This document shows positions 1 through 8,533 of a DNA stretch of 64,000 bases, piece by piece. Below the pieces are notes generated by a model, which saw only the letters and a program-made list of their open reading frames with translations, did not search any database and was not told where the DNA came from. Position 1 is the stretch's first letter. Each line of letters begins with the position of its first letter. The position numbers and the translations under genes are program-made. Source of the stretch: Streptomyces albospinus (GTDB lineage Bacteria > Actinomycetota > Actinomycetes > Streptomycetales > Streptomycetaceae); the NCBI RefSeq assembly GCF_014648695.1, contig NZ_BMRP01000018.1:1-64000 (forward strand), given 5' to 3'.

Positions 1-703
1 CAGAGACCAACAGTCCCAAGCCGCTTAACGAAACCGTCCACGCTGCGAGGGGATGGACAGTCTCGCTGATGCGCAGGCCCGCCCCGGCCTGCAGGTACAC
101 GGTCAGGCGGTACTGGGGTGAGATCTGCTTGGCGATGAGATCGACTTCGTACAGAGTGGGGATCTCGTCCTCGTCGACCGCGTGCGTCGCGCTGCGGGGC
201 AGCTTGATCCCCTCAGTGGGGTCATCCGCCCGCCTCTTCTCCTTGATCGCGGTCTGGAAGAGGCTGGTGACCATCTTCATTCGATCGCACACGGTACTCG
301 CGGCGAGCTTTTCACCCAGCGCCACGACGAAAACCTCGACGTCCCTGCGCTCCACACCCGCGATCGTCTTGCCACCCAGGCGGGGAAGCAGATGGATCCT
401 GAGAAAGCTCTCATAGTTGCGGTATGTGGAGTCACTGATTACCTGGCACTCAAGCCACTCCGCGGCGTAGGCGCGCAGGCTAATCTCACCGCGCTTGGGG
501 TCGAGGTAGAGACCCTCGTACTTATCGCGCTGCAGCCTGTCGGCGAAAGCTTCTGCTTGAGACTTCTTCTCGAAGCTCGGCTGCCGTTCAGCGCCGCCCG
601 GTTCGCGATACCGGACCGTCCACGCGTGTCCGCACCGGGACTTTTCACAGGGGTAGTTCACGTTCCGCTTGTCGCTCTTGCACCTCTGATAAACGGTGGC
701 CAT
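1..703 (-). pseudogene. truncated phage tyrosine integrase (N-terminal part, runs off window edge)
   Basis: Reading on the minus strand from ATG at 703 gives an open frame that starts MATVYQRCKSDKR and closely follows the N-terminal and core-binding domains of the complete integrase at 10156-11415, including HAVDEDEIPTL and the first catalytic arginine in AGAGLRISE. Just after this, at about position 75, similarity to the other integrase ends abruptly and an unrelated reading (TVHPLAAW) continues to the window edge. The H-x-x-R, H and Y residues of the active site are therefore missing from what is visible. I infer a recombination or deletion remnant of an earlier element; a fusion to another gene beyond the edge cannot be excluded. 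Confidence 0.75.
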
Positions 704-743
704 CGAGCCTGACTCCTTGCTCGCTCGCTTCGGGCACTCGGTC

Positions 744-926
744 TCACCCGTAGTGCTCCTCCAGGTAGTTCGCGATGTCGCGCTCGCGGAACCGCAGGAG
801 ACGGCCGACCTTCTGAGGTTTGATCCCCCAGGCGCGGTACTTGTTCCTGACGGTGACCTCACTGACCCTCAGCCACGCCGCGACCTCTTCCACGGTCAGC
901 AGCCGGTTGCTTCCACCTCGCGTCAT
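744..926 (-). CDS. excisionase / MerR-type helix-turn-helix protein
   Basis: This 60-residue protein has the winged-helix layout of small excisionases (BldC/HTH_17 type): LTVEEVAAWLRVSEVTVRN is the helix-turn-helix and GRLLRFRERDI the wing region. It would bind DNA near att and steer the neighbouring integrase towards excision. It lies immediately upstream of the truncated integrase, in the same order as the complete pair at 10156-11636, and matches the second excisionase at 47 of 60 positions. Because its integrase partner is truncated it is probably an orphan, although it could still act on the other integrase. The ATG overlaps the stop of a small upstream frame (ATGA). Confidence 0.8.
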   Translation of the reverse strand: MTRGGSNRLLTVEEVAAWLRVSEVTVRNKYRAWGIKPQKVGRLLRFRERDIANYLEEHYG

Positions 927-1054
927 GCGCGCACCGCCCTGTGCGGATGCATGGTGATCTCCTCCGTGCTCGGGTCTCCAGGTGGTGCTACATGGCGTGG
1001 TGTCGGCCCGGCTGCCGCGCCGGGCGTGGACGATGGACGCTCCGTCTCGGCCAT
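923..1054 (-). CDS. small ORF overlapping the excisionase start
   Basis: A 43-codon frame beginning MAETERPSSTP ends with a TGA that overlaps the ATG of the excisionase, an arrangement typical of real coupled genes here. The product is proline- and alanine-rich with no recognisable domain. The ribosome-binding site is weak and the frame stays open further upstream, so the start is uncertain. It could equally be chance. Confidence 0.25.
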   Translation of the reverse strand: MAETERPSSTPGAAAGPTPRHVAPPGDPSTEEITMHPHRAVRA

Positions 1055-2439
1055 GTCGTCAAGCCCGCGATCTTGCACTATGAAGTTGGGCGGGAGTGGG
1101 GAGGCCGCCACTCGCCAGTTGATCGGCGGGAACCGCGGTCCGGACGCGTTCGACCGCCCACTCCCGCAGCACGGGCTCGGGAGCCGGTGGCAGGGTGCAA
1201 CTCGCCAGGGACAGGGGGCAGATGGTTGTCGGTACGGGGTGGAGTTACGAGGCCGCGTAGCTGGCGAAGGGCAGGGCGGAACAGCGGGCATCGGCAGATG
1301 ACGCCCGGAGAGCGGGACCGAATCCGTCTGGTGCTGACATTAAGTAATAGAGAAACCGACGAGCGAAATTGTCATCGCCACTGCGAATGTTCGACGCGCG
1401 AGGAGGCAGGAAAACGTGGCTGCCGTCCGCGGAAGAGCTATTCATGTGGTCGCGTTTCCCCAGTTCAGACGCATGGGAGCCACCAGCGAGCCACTGCCGA
1501 GTCACCTCTCCACTGGCTGAATTGAGGCAGCGCAGAATTTTCTTTGTTCGATCCCAAGTGGCGTAACTGCAGCTGCATTGCGGCTCGGAGATCAAGCCGC
1601 TTTGATCACGCTGCCGAACACCCGGGTTCCTGTCGCTCGCGCTCCCCCCTGGCAGTTCTGGTGATCCCTTGTTAGGCCGGCCCTGCCGTCTTCTCCGGCA
1701 TTGGACGGCACACCCTGACCGGAGGGAAGCTGAGCTGGGTTCCTGCAGCCCACCACCCTTCGGTGGAGCGCCAGCACACCGCCCCCTCATGAACGCGTCG
1801 GGAAGGCTGCCGCCCACGGCCAGCGGATCGGTTGGTGCGACCGCCCCGACCGGGGCGGTCGGGGCGGTCGGGGCGGTCGGGGCGGTCGGGGCGGTCGGGG
1901 CGGTCGGGGCGGTCGGGGCGGTCGGGGCGGTCGGGGCGGTCGGGATGACCGAACTCACCGATCAGTCCCCGTGCAACCCTCACCCCGGCTATCAGCAGCC
2001 GCCCCCGCCGACCAGCAAACATCCGCCCCTCCCGCGCTCAGCCCCGTTACCCCGCACAGGCGCCCCGGCTTCCATCACGCCCGACGTTGCCGACGACGCG
2101 CCCCGCAGCCCGCACCCCGGCTGAACCGCCACCGCCCCGGGATCCGGGCGGCAGACGCCGACTATGGCCCGCTGCCGCCCCGCCCAGACCGCCCACCACC
2201 GGCCCAAAACCACCACACCGACCGCTCACCCCAGACCGAACGAACCCTGCTCCCCCGCCGACCGACCACACCGAACAGAACCCGACCAGCCGACCGACCG
2301 CCCCCAACCCCGCCGCCCACGTACCACCCACCTACCGCCTCAAGGACCGGCCCCCAACTCGCCCGCCACCAAACCTGGAACCAGCCCCCACACTGACCCA
2401 CCGCAGAACGCCAAACACCACAACAGCGACGGCGCCGCA
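1055..2439. other. gene-poor stretch with low-complexity DNA
   Basis: No frame here has convincing coding character. The long frames on both strands arise from the tandem repeat at 1852-1941 and from C- and A-rich sequence between about 2100 and 2440, whose translations are runs of P, T, A and R. I see no tRNA or recognisable remnant. Confidence 0.5.
1852..1941. repeat. ten perfect copies of the 9-mer GGGGCGGTC
   Basis: The unit GGGGCGGTC is repeated ten times without a mismatch. It is preceded by the inverse sequence GACCGCCCCGAC, so the left end forms a short palindrome. The unit length is a multiple of three, so every frame through it stays open and gives Ala-Pro-Thr or Gly-Ala-Val runs. 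This is a minisatellite likely to vary in copy number; direct adjacency of the copies without spacers excludes a CRISPR array. Confidence 0.95.
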
Positions 2440-2669
2440 GCCGACGCCCCCCAACCGGCACGGGGCAAGAACGGGCGGCTTGCACCGGGAGCACTTCGGC
2501 AGATGGTCATCGACCACTTCCCGGCACGCCCCGGCGAGGCATTCACCGCCACCCCCATCAGCCGCGTCATCGAGAAGTCCTCCGGCGTCATCGCCAACGC
2601 TCTCATCAAAGTCGTCGCCACCGGAGTCGCCGAACAGGTCACCGACCAAGCCCCGCCCACCATGCGGAA
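2440..2669 (+). pseudogene. winged-helix domain remnant
   Basis: Within a frame open from 2164 to 2892, the part encoding ARGKNGRLAPGALRQMV and FTATPISRVIEKSSGVIAN looks like the C-terminal winged-helix module common in streptomycete mobile-element proteins, a basic helix followed by a recognition helix with SSG. The upstream part is P/T/R low complexity and the downstream part is arginine-rich nonsense, so the domain seems cut out of a larger, lost gene. No start or ribosome-binding site fits the domain. Confidence 0.4.
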
Positions 2670-2892
2670 TACGCCCGCGCCCGGCTCCTCGTTGCTCCGG
2701 CGCGGAATGCGGCTTGTCATACCGTGGCGCAACGTCACCTCCCGCTACGCCGCGACTCGCCGCGCCTCCAGGTGTCCAGCACCGTTCAGTTCGCCAGCTG
2801 CAAACAGGAAGGGAACCTGGATGAAGTCGGGGCGTGGCGGCGGGTGCCGAAAGGTGCGTGAGGCCCGCAGGCGCCGGGGCCGTTACAGGTAG

Positions 2893-3367
2893 ATCGGGAT
2901 GCTTTGCTGCACCGATATACAGTCGCCCTCGCCCGCCGGTGGCTCGCAGGCCACCTGCCCAGCGGTTAAGGCCCGTTCGGGGTGTCGTATCCAAGCGCGT
3001 ATACGGGAACGACGGGGGAAACGGCCCCCGAAACGACGGCGGAATCGCCAACTGGCCTTTCGACCCGCGACCGGGTCGCTCGCAGCGGGGTTGAGCTGCA
3101 CTTTCACCCTATTCGGCGATTGAGGTCCGTGGTTCGAGCGAGAGGCGCTTGCGCTGCGGGCGGAGTGGCCGACCGGGCCGAGCTGACGGTCGAAACGGCG
3201 GCCCGATGCCGACGAACACGAGGGTGGCCACAGCGTGCAAGAGCTCGACCGCCCGGAGCGGGCAGCGCGACGGGGGTGAGGTTCGCTCACGGGTGGCTCC
3301 ATCCCCCGCGGCGAGCCACCACCGTGACCTTGCCGGGGTCCTCAGGTGTCCAGTGCGCACCGCCGCC
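2893..3367. other. no gene recognised
   Basis: Short frames exist on both strands, but none has a plausible start site, domain or neighbour coupling. I see no structural RNA. Confidence 0.4.
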
Positions 3368-3478
3368 TCAGACAGGGCGGAGGATGAGCCGGCCGCTCAG
3401 GATGTCGGTCACGGCAGCGTTCTGCTCCCGGAGGAGATCGCGTACGAGGTCGCCGACTTCGGCTTCGGGTGTGGTCAT
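3368..3478 (-). CDS. small hypothetical protein (36 aa), coupled
   Basis: The ATG overlaps the TGA of the upstream resolvase-like gene (ATGA at 3475-3478), indicating translational coupling. The product MTTPEAEVGDLVRDLLREQN is a short acidic helix followed by a hydrophobic end. The function is unknown; coupling and codon use are the only evidence that it is real. Confidence 0.4.
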   Translation of the reverse strand: MTTPEAEVGDLVRDLLREQNAAVTDILSGRLILRPV

Positions 3479-3849
3479 CGCCGGTCGGCTCCCGTGGGGC
3501 CGAGAGGGGGCCAGGAATAGAAGACCTCGACACCCAGGGTCGCCAGTTCGGTGATCGCACGGGACCGCAGACGGGCGGTGCTCGGCCATCGCGCGATGAC
3601 CGCGCCGATCCGGCCGCTGTCCGCCAGTTCCCGTACATGCAACCAGCCGTCGCGGTGGTGGGGATCCTGTTTGCCGTAGCGGTCGGTGATGGTGTCGGTG
3701 ACGGTCAGCCCGTGTCGGGGAGCGAAGTCGCGCCCTTCTGCCTCGGCTCGCTCCGCCACCAGGGTTGGTCTGTGGGGGCCGCGCTCGACGCAAACGTACA
3801 GGGCCGCAGGCACAGCGGCGGGACGGCGGAGGGTGTCGGTTGTGGTCAT
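3475..3849 (-). CDS. resolvase-N-like hypothetical protein
   Basis: This 124-residue protein has the order of a serine-recombinase N-terminal fold: a first beta strand (ALYVCVERG), a helix with LVAERAEAEGRDFA, a second strand region (LTVTDTITDRYG), then GRIGAVIARWPSTARL and a final strand and helix. The catalytic serine expected near the first strand is absent (C or V stands there) and no DNA-binding domain follows, so I infer a non-catalytic relative. Similar proteins recur in Streptomyces beside XRE regulators such as the one encoded divergently at 4071. The real role is unknown. Confidence 0.55.
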   Translation of the reverse strand: MTTTDTLRRPAAVPAALYVCVERGPHRPTLVAERAEAEGRDFAPRHGLTVTDTITDRYGKQDPHHRDGWLHVRELADSGRIGAVIARWPSTARLRSRAITELATLGVEVFYSWPPLGPTGADRR

Positions 3850-4070
3850 GGATGCCTCACAGGGTGGGGCCGGGGCGGTACCTCATCCCCTTCCAAGGGC
3901 GGAGGATGGGACACCGAGTCCAGAACAAGGCCGGTGGCTGACCGAGTTGCTGCACTGACGGACAGTGAACGGTTACCGGTGGCTGTGGGACCATCACGCA
4001 TGCGGCACGCGCATACGGTTACCCGCTGAGCGGGTACGAGTAGGCGCCCGAGGCCGCGCGGTCTCGTAGC

Positions 4071-5327
4071 GTGGGGGTGCCGGTGGACTGGCAGGCGGCC
4101 GCTGTCCGGGATGCGTCCCGGACCGGGGACTACGGCCGGGTTATCGAGCTGGCCCGGCAGGGCCAACGCATGTCGCAGACACAACTTGGCGAAGCGCTTG
4201 GGCTTTCGCAGTCCGCCGTCTCGCGGTTGGAGAAGCGTGGCACGGGCTCATACAGCACGGACGTCCTGGCAGCGGCCTCCGCCCACCTGGGGATCCCACG
4301 CCTGTTGTTAGGGCTCGCGGATGGTCGCCCGGGGCGGTCGAAGGGTGACGACGTGAACCGACGAAAGTTCCTCGGCGCGGTCGCGGCTACGGCAACGACC
4401 CCAGTACTGGCTGCGCCGCCCGATACCGCCGACGCGAACGGAGGCCAAGCCGCCGCGTTGCGGCAGTCCACCATGGCCTACCGCAGACTCGACGGTTCCA
4501 CCCCTTCCCGCAGCTTGCCGACGCCGTCCACTCGCACCTGCGGCTCATCCAGAACATCACCCGGGACACCTCCGGCGACGCCGACCGCAACCGCCTCGCA
4601 GCCGTAGGCAGCGAGGCTACCGGCCTCGCCGGATGGTTGGCGTGGGACATGGGCGACAACGGGTCTGCCCGCACCTGGTACGGATCGGCTATCAAGGCCG
4701 CGCGGTCCTCCGGCGACCCGCTTCTCACTGCCTACCAGGTCGGTAGCCTCGCCCAGTTCGAGGCGTACGCCGGCAATGCCGTCCAGGCCCTCAACCTCAC
4801 CCGCAGGGCACGGCGAGCACTCGGTGACCGCAGGCCGCCGGTCGCCGGTCGCCGACACCTGGCTGGCGTCCGTCGAAGCTCTCTCCCATGCGGCGGCCGG
4901 CAACCGGCACGAGGCAGACAAGGCGCTGACCGCGAGCCGCGTGGCGGCCCAAACCCTCCCACCCGAACCCACGCCATGGCCGTGGGTTTTCACGTTCAAC
5001 GTGGAAAAGGTCGCCGCCTGCCGGGTCACCTGCGGAGCCCGGCTCGGCCTGCCCGCATGGGTACTCGCCGAGGACGTCACGGCCCTGGCCACCGGACACG
5101 CAAAGCAACGCGCGCTCCTGGTCCTCGACATTGCCGCCGGACACTTGGCCGCCGGCCGGGTCGAAGCGGCTTTCGCTCTCGCAGGACGGGCACTGGACAC
5201 CGGCCTCCAATACCGTTCCGGCCGGATCATGGAACGGGCACGCACCGTGCGCCGCTCACTGACCACCGCCACCCCGCCCAAAGTGGTACGGGATTTCGAC
5301 GAGCGCCTCCACGGCGTCTACCTCTAG
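4071..5327 (+). pseudogene. XRE/TPR transcriptional regulator, frameshifted
   Basis: The N-terminus is a clear XRE helix-turn-helix (MSQTQLGEALGLSQSAVSRL, about residues 35-55), followed by a Tat-like linker (NRRKFLGAVAATA) and then TPR-like helices, the usual layout of a large streptomycete regulator family. The reading frame is broken twice. Near 4500 it changes frame at RLDGSTPSR, after which LADAVHSHLRLIQN continues. Near 4840 a 7-bp duplication (GTCGCCG GTCGCCG) shifts frame before ADTWLASVEAL. The last part reads to a TAG at 5325-5327. Unless both shifts are sequencing errors the gene is dead. The SLOG-like gene at 5339 follows at 11 bp and is probably its operon partner. Confidence 0.75.
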
Positions 5328-5338
5328 GGAGATCAGCG

Positions 5339-5811
5339 ATGCGCGTAGGAATCACCGGTCACCGCGGACTCGGCCCGGAAATTGAACAGCGAGTGCTGGC
5401 CATGCTGGACACGGCCTTGCACGCGTACAGTGCGGCGGAGCTCGTCGGGATCTCCTGCATCGCGGACGGCCCCGACGCCTGGTTCGCCGAGGCCGTGCTG
5501 AAGCACAGCGGACGCCTTGAAGTGGTCGTCCCGGCCACCGAGTACCGTGATGGCCTCCCGGAATGGCACCACGCCACCTATGACGAACTACTCCGCCGCG
5601 CCGCCGGCCTCCACGAAACCGGACTCACCACCTCCGACTCCGACGCGCACATGGCAGGATCGGAAATCCTCGTCGAGGCCTCTGACGAACTGCTGGCCGT
5701 GTGGGACGGCAAGCCGGCCCGCGGTACGGCGGAACCGCCGATGTGGTCGCCTACGCCGAGCGGACCGGTACACCGGTACAGGTCCTATGGCCGAAGGGCG
5801 CCACCCGCTGA
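5339..5811 (+). pseudogene. SLOG/YpsA-like nucleotide-binding protein, 3' frameshift
   Basis: The product starts MRVGITGHRGLGPEIEQ, a Rossmann-like first strand with a glycine-rich loop, and continues with SCIADGPDAWFAEAVL and DSDAHMAGSEILVEASD, matching the SLOG-type proteins that often accompany XRE/TPR regulators in Streptomyces. Such domains are thought to bind nucleotide-derived ligands. Near 5724, GKPARG should continue as YGGTADVVAYAERTG, which is found intact in the next frame, so one base (probably a G) is missing. The shifted frame ends at the TGA at 5809-5811. It is either a pseudogene or a one-base sequencing error. Confidence 0.65.
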
Positions 5812-6001
5812 CCTCCCAAAACGGCTCGCATCGGCGGCTGCCCAACGGGCAGCGTGCAATATCTGCGCAGAGCAGTCCCCGCGGGCGCGCCTCCGCAGGC
5901 TCGGCGAGTGCCGGGGTGTTCGGAGGTGTACTACCGGCCCTCTGGGAAGAATTCACGGGAGCCGCTGCACTACTGAGGTATCCCAATCAAGGCGCCGAGC
6001 T

Positions 6002-6304
6002 TCACTGCTCCGCCTGCGCCATCTCGACAATGCGGCGAAGTTCGGCGATGTGCCCGGCCAGGGCCTGTCGCCCTTCGGGTGTGAGCGCGAGCCAGGTGCG
6101 CGGATGAGAGCTGCCACGAACCTTCGTGACGGAGACGTAGCTCGCCGCCTGCAAGACCTTGACGTGCTTGCTCAGCACCGAGTCGCTGACCATGAGCGCA
6201 TCGCGGACCACGGAGAACTCCATGGCATCCACGGCGGCGAGCGTAGTGCAGATCCGCAACCGGTTCGGCGCGTGAATTACCTCGTCAAAAGCCGCGTCGG
6301 TCAT
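6002..6304 (-). CDS. winged-helix transcriptional regulator (HTH_34 type)
   Basis: The 100-residue product matches the small MarR/ArsR-like regulators with a single winged helix: IHAPNRLRICTTLAAVDAMEFS, then the recognition helix DSVLSKHVKVLQAASY and the wing VRGSSHPRTWLALTPEG. It would dimerise and act as a repressor. The start overlaps the stop of the membrane protein (ATGA), so both come from one transcript whose start region carries the inverted repeat at 6760-6784. Autoregulation by binding there is a reasonable inference. Confidence 0.8.
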   Translation of the reverse strand: MTDAAFDEVIHAPNRLRICTTLAAVDAMEFSVVRDALMVSDSVLSKHVKVLQAASYVSVTKVRGSSHPRTWLALTPEGRQALAGHIAELRRIVEMAQAEQ

Positions 6305-6771
6305 CGTCCTGCCCGGATGTCGTGTCGCGCGACCGCGTCGACGCGGTACCCGACGACGATGGTGAGCACCCCGACCACCAGCCCGGCGCCGGCGATGGCC
6401 CAGTGCACCCCCGCGCCCCACTCCAGGCACATGCCGGCCACGACGACGAGCACGAAGGCCAGCGCGTAGATGCCGAAGAGCCTGGTGGCGCCGGGAGTTG
6501 CCGTATAGCGGTCGAAGGAGACCCCCGTCGCCCGCCGGACCGCCAGACCGAGGAGGACCACCACGCCGACGAGCAGCGGAACGGCCCACGTGGCCATACG
6601 CAGGCTCATCGAGAGGAACAACAGCGCGAGCGTGACCCCCATCCCCACGTGGTACCACCAGGGGCTGGCGACGTGTGCCGCCACCTGGGTCCGGGACGCG
6701 GCGACGGCGTCGAGGGCCTTGCGTGCGGAACTGGCGTCCACGCCATGGGAGTTGCGTGAAGTGTTTTCCAT
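6301..6771 (-). CDS. four-helix membrane protein
   Basis: After a soluble N-terminus (MENTSRNSHGVD) the protein has about four hydrophobic segments: VGMGVTLALLFLSMSL, AVPLLVGVVVLLGLAV, LFGIYALAFVLVVVAG and HWAIAGAGLVVGVLTIVV. It is an integral membrane protein of unknown function, of the type commonly paired with HTH_34 regulators in Actinobacteria. I chose the ATG at 6771; a GTG at 6783 is also in frame but lies inside the palindrome. Confidence 0.7.
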   Translation of the reverse strand: MENTSRNSHGVDASSARKALDAVAASRTQVAAHVASPWWYHVGMGVTLALLFLSMSLRMATWAVPLLVGVVVLLGLAVRRATGVSFDRYTATPGATRLFGIYALAFVLVVVAGMCLEWGAGVHWAIAGAGLVVGVLTIVVGYRVDAVARHDIRAGR

Positions 6772-6784
6772 GATGGAAAACACT
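6760..6784. promoter_or_regulatory. palindromic operator at the start of the membrane protein/regulator pair
   Basis: AGTGTTTTCCA is followed, after TGA, by its perfect complement TGGAAAACACT. The palindrome covers the ATG of the membrane protein gene and is a natural binding site for the dimeric regulator encoded by the second gene of the pair. Confidence 0.6.
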
Positions 6785-7052
6785 ACAAGTCACTTTCCAT
6801 CACGGCAAGTGACAGCGTCGGCGCGACACGAGCCGAATGACCACCCCGCAGCGGGCGGCTTGATGCAAGCTCGACGACCGAGGGGGCGCGTGGCGCATCG
6901 AGCGGACGTCCATTCGCGATCACTTGCGAACTGGCCTTGCTCTGCGGCTCTTCGAAGGTTCCCGCGGGACTATCCGCTACGTCGGTGAGTTCGCTGTCGA
7001 CCCCGTGACGCCGTACAGGTATAGCCGTGCCCCAGAGACTGGAGGCGGCGCT

Positions 7053-7565
7053 ATGCGGCAGGTCATTCGCTTCCACCTCGTGCCTGTGGGTGCTGACTCT
7101 CAGCCAGCTACCGTTCCGGTCGGTAGCGGCTATCGAGTGGCTGACGAATCAGTCGAGCCGGCAGCCGCGCAGCCCAGCACTCCGGACTCGGATCTCACGG
7201 GAAGAAACCTTAGGGCTCATCACCGGCTTCAGAACGACTTGGCAGCGGCCGCTTCTGCACAGGGTTTGACTGTCCTCTCACCCAGCGCCGCCGACCCGGA
7301 CTTTGACCTTGCGTGGCGCCGCCAGGATGAGGAACTCGTTGTCTGCGAGGTCAAGTCGCTAACGCGGCTCAATGAGACGCGCCTGCTACGCGCCGGTATT
7401 GGACAGCTTCTCGACCACCACGACAGGCTTCGCGAACGGGCGGCTCGCGTGCGAGCAGTGCCGTGGGTGGAGCACGAGCCGGCTGACGCTCGATGGCTCC
7501 GACTGTGCGAGCGCGTTGGGATCGAACTGGCTTGGCCCGGCCGGGAGGATGACGTTCTGGGGTAG
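7053..7565 (+). CDS. PD-(D/E)XK nuclease-like protein
   Basis: The C-terminal half carries DPDFDLAWRRQDEELVVCEVKSL, the spacing D-x(n)-E-x-K of PD-(D/E)XK nucleases, followed by a helix (LRAGIGQLLDHHDRL) with the conserved GQLL seen in this fold. The N-terminal 70 residues are proline- and serine-rich and probably disordered. ATG at 7053 has a good ribosome-binding site (GGAGG). It stands alone between two small operons. Whether it cuts DNA or serves in defence or transfer cannot be read from the sequence. Confidence 0.6.
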   Translation: MRQVIRFHLVPVGADSQPATVPVGSGYRVADESVEPAAAQPSTPDSDLTGRNLRAHHRLQNDLAAAASAQGLTVLSPSAADPDFDLAWRRQDEELVVCEVKSLTRLNETRLLRAGIGQLLDHHDRLRERAARVRAVPWVEHEPADARWLRLCERVGIELAWPGREDDVLG

Positions 7566-7619
7566 GTGCACAGTCATAGCCGATCTTCCTGGATCCGGGG
7601 CGTGTCCCAGCTGTCCGAC

Positions 7620-7659
7620 TGTCCGGTTGAACCTGTGACCTGCGGAAACTAACCGGACA
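7620..7659 (+). terminator. hairpin downstream of the nuclease-like gene
   Basis: TGTCCGGTT pairs with AACCGGACA across a 22-nt loop, 55 bp after the stop codon of the gene at 7053. There is no U-run, which is usual for Streptomyces terminators. Confidence 0.4.
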
Positions 7660-7853
7660 GCTTTAAGTATTGCCGTCCGGGCTGACCGGCTACAAACGGC
7701 TGCAACATCTGGGGGTGGTGTTACAGCCCGTCAGTGAAGTCAACCCTCCTCGGACGTAGCCCCAGAAGGCGACTCCCTACTCGCGGCCGACCCATCGCGT
7801 ACCGAACCGCCGGTCAAATGGCGACAGAACGGAGGGGTCGTGACGGTCGGACA

Positions 7854-7903
7854 CCCAGCAGCGGGGTGTGCCCTTGAGAGGGGCACGCCCCGTGACTGCT
7901 GGG
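7854..7903 (-). terminator. long hairpin terminator
   Basis: Two nested stems lie 14 bp past the 3' end of the membrane protein gene at 7917: an outer CCCAGCAG/CTGCTGGG and an inner CGGGGTGTGCCC/GGGGCACGCCCCG with G-T pairs and a six-base loop. Confidence 0.65.
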
Positions 7904-7916
7904 CGGTCGTGGAGAA

Positions 7917-8255
7917 CTACCGGGACGACGGCGAAGGGCTCGCAGTCGTCGGCACCGGGCGAGCTGCCGGTGCCCGGGCCGCATCCGCCGTTGAGCTGAT
8001 GAGGAAGAGGGCGACTACGGCGGCGCCCGTAAAGACGAAGCCGAGGAATACAAGTCGCTGCTTCTGCATCGCTGCTACGCGACCTTTGGTGTCGCCTGCG
8101 ATGATCTGGTACTTGGTCGTACGGTGCTCGAAGAACTTGCTGATCCAGTCCTTTGGCAGGTTCTTCACGACCCTGGCCAAAGCGAGCACCACGCATACGG
8201 CACCCATGGGGATGATGGCCCCCACGGGCGCGCCATCGAGAAGTTGGAAGAACAC
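7917..8255 (-). CDS. small membrane protein
   Basis: The 112-residue product has an N-terminal hydrophobic segment (GAIIPMGAVCVVLALAR), a basic cytoplasmic stretch (KDWISKFFEHRTTKYQII) and a second membrane segment (FLGFVFTGAAVVALFLI), followed by an alanine- and proline-rich tail. No family recognised. The GTG start has a weak ribosome-binding site. A strong hairpin follows the gene, supporting it as a real single-gene transcript. Confidence 0.5.
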   Translation of the reverse strand: MFFQLLDGAPVGAIIPMGAVCVVLALARVVKNLPKDWISKFFEHRTTKYQIIAGDTKGRVAAMQKQRLVFLGFVFTGAAVVALFLISSTADAARAPAARPVPTTASPSPSSR

Positions 8256-8492
8256 GGTTCGCTGACCCTTTTCATGAAGGTCGGCAAGACGAGAGCAACA
8301 TCAAAGGTTTCCTCCGCCGCATGAGTGCGAGGGAGCTCGACGCCTGTGAGAGACGGACGCACGGGTCGCCACAGGGATGGCGGACCTGGGGAACGCCCGC
8401 TTCGCGCAGGGCGCTGCCCCCGGGATGACTCCACTGGGGATAAGCGGGTTCACCGGGAAGAGCAACGCGCTCAGGTCAAGCCGGTGTACTCT

Positions 8493-8517
8493 CGCCTCCC
8501 CTTGCGAGGGGAAGGCG
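8493..8517 (-). terminator. terminator after the ParB-like gene
   Basis: CGCCTCCCCT and AGGGGAAGGCG pair with one bulged A around a TGCG loop, 16 bp beyond the stop of the gene at 8534. Confidence 0.6.
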
Positions 8518-8533
8518 CCGGCTCATCGTCGAG

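Noticed and set aside
1852..1941. CRISPR array
   Set aside because: The copies are adjacent without spacers and only 9 bp long.
1245..1958. 237-codon minus-strand frame with a Thr-Ala-Pro repeat
   Set aside because: It is open only because the 9-bp repeat has no stops; the rest reads as random arginine- and serine-rich sequence without ribosome-binding site or domain.
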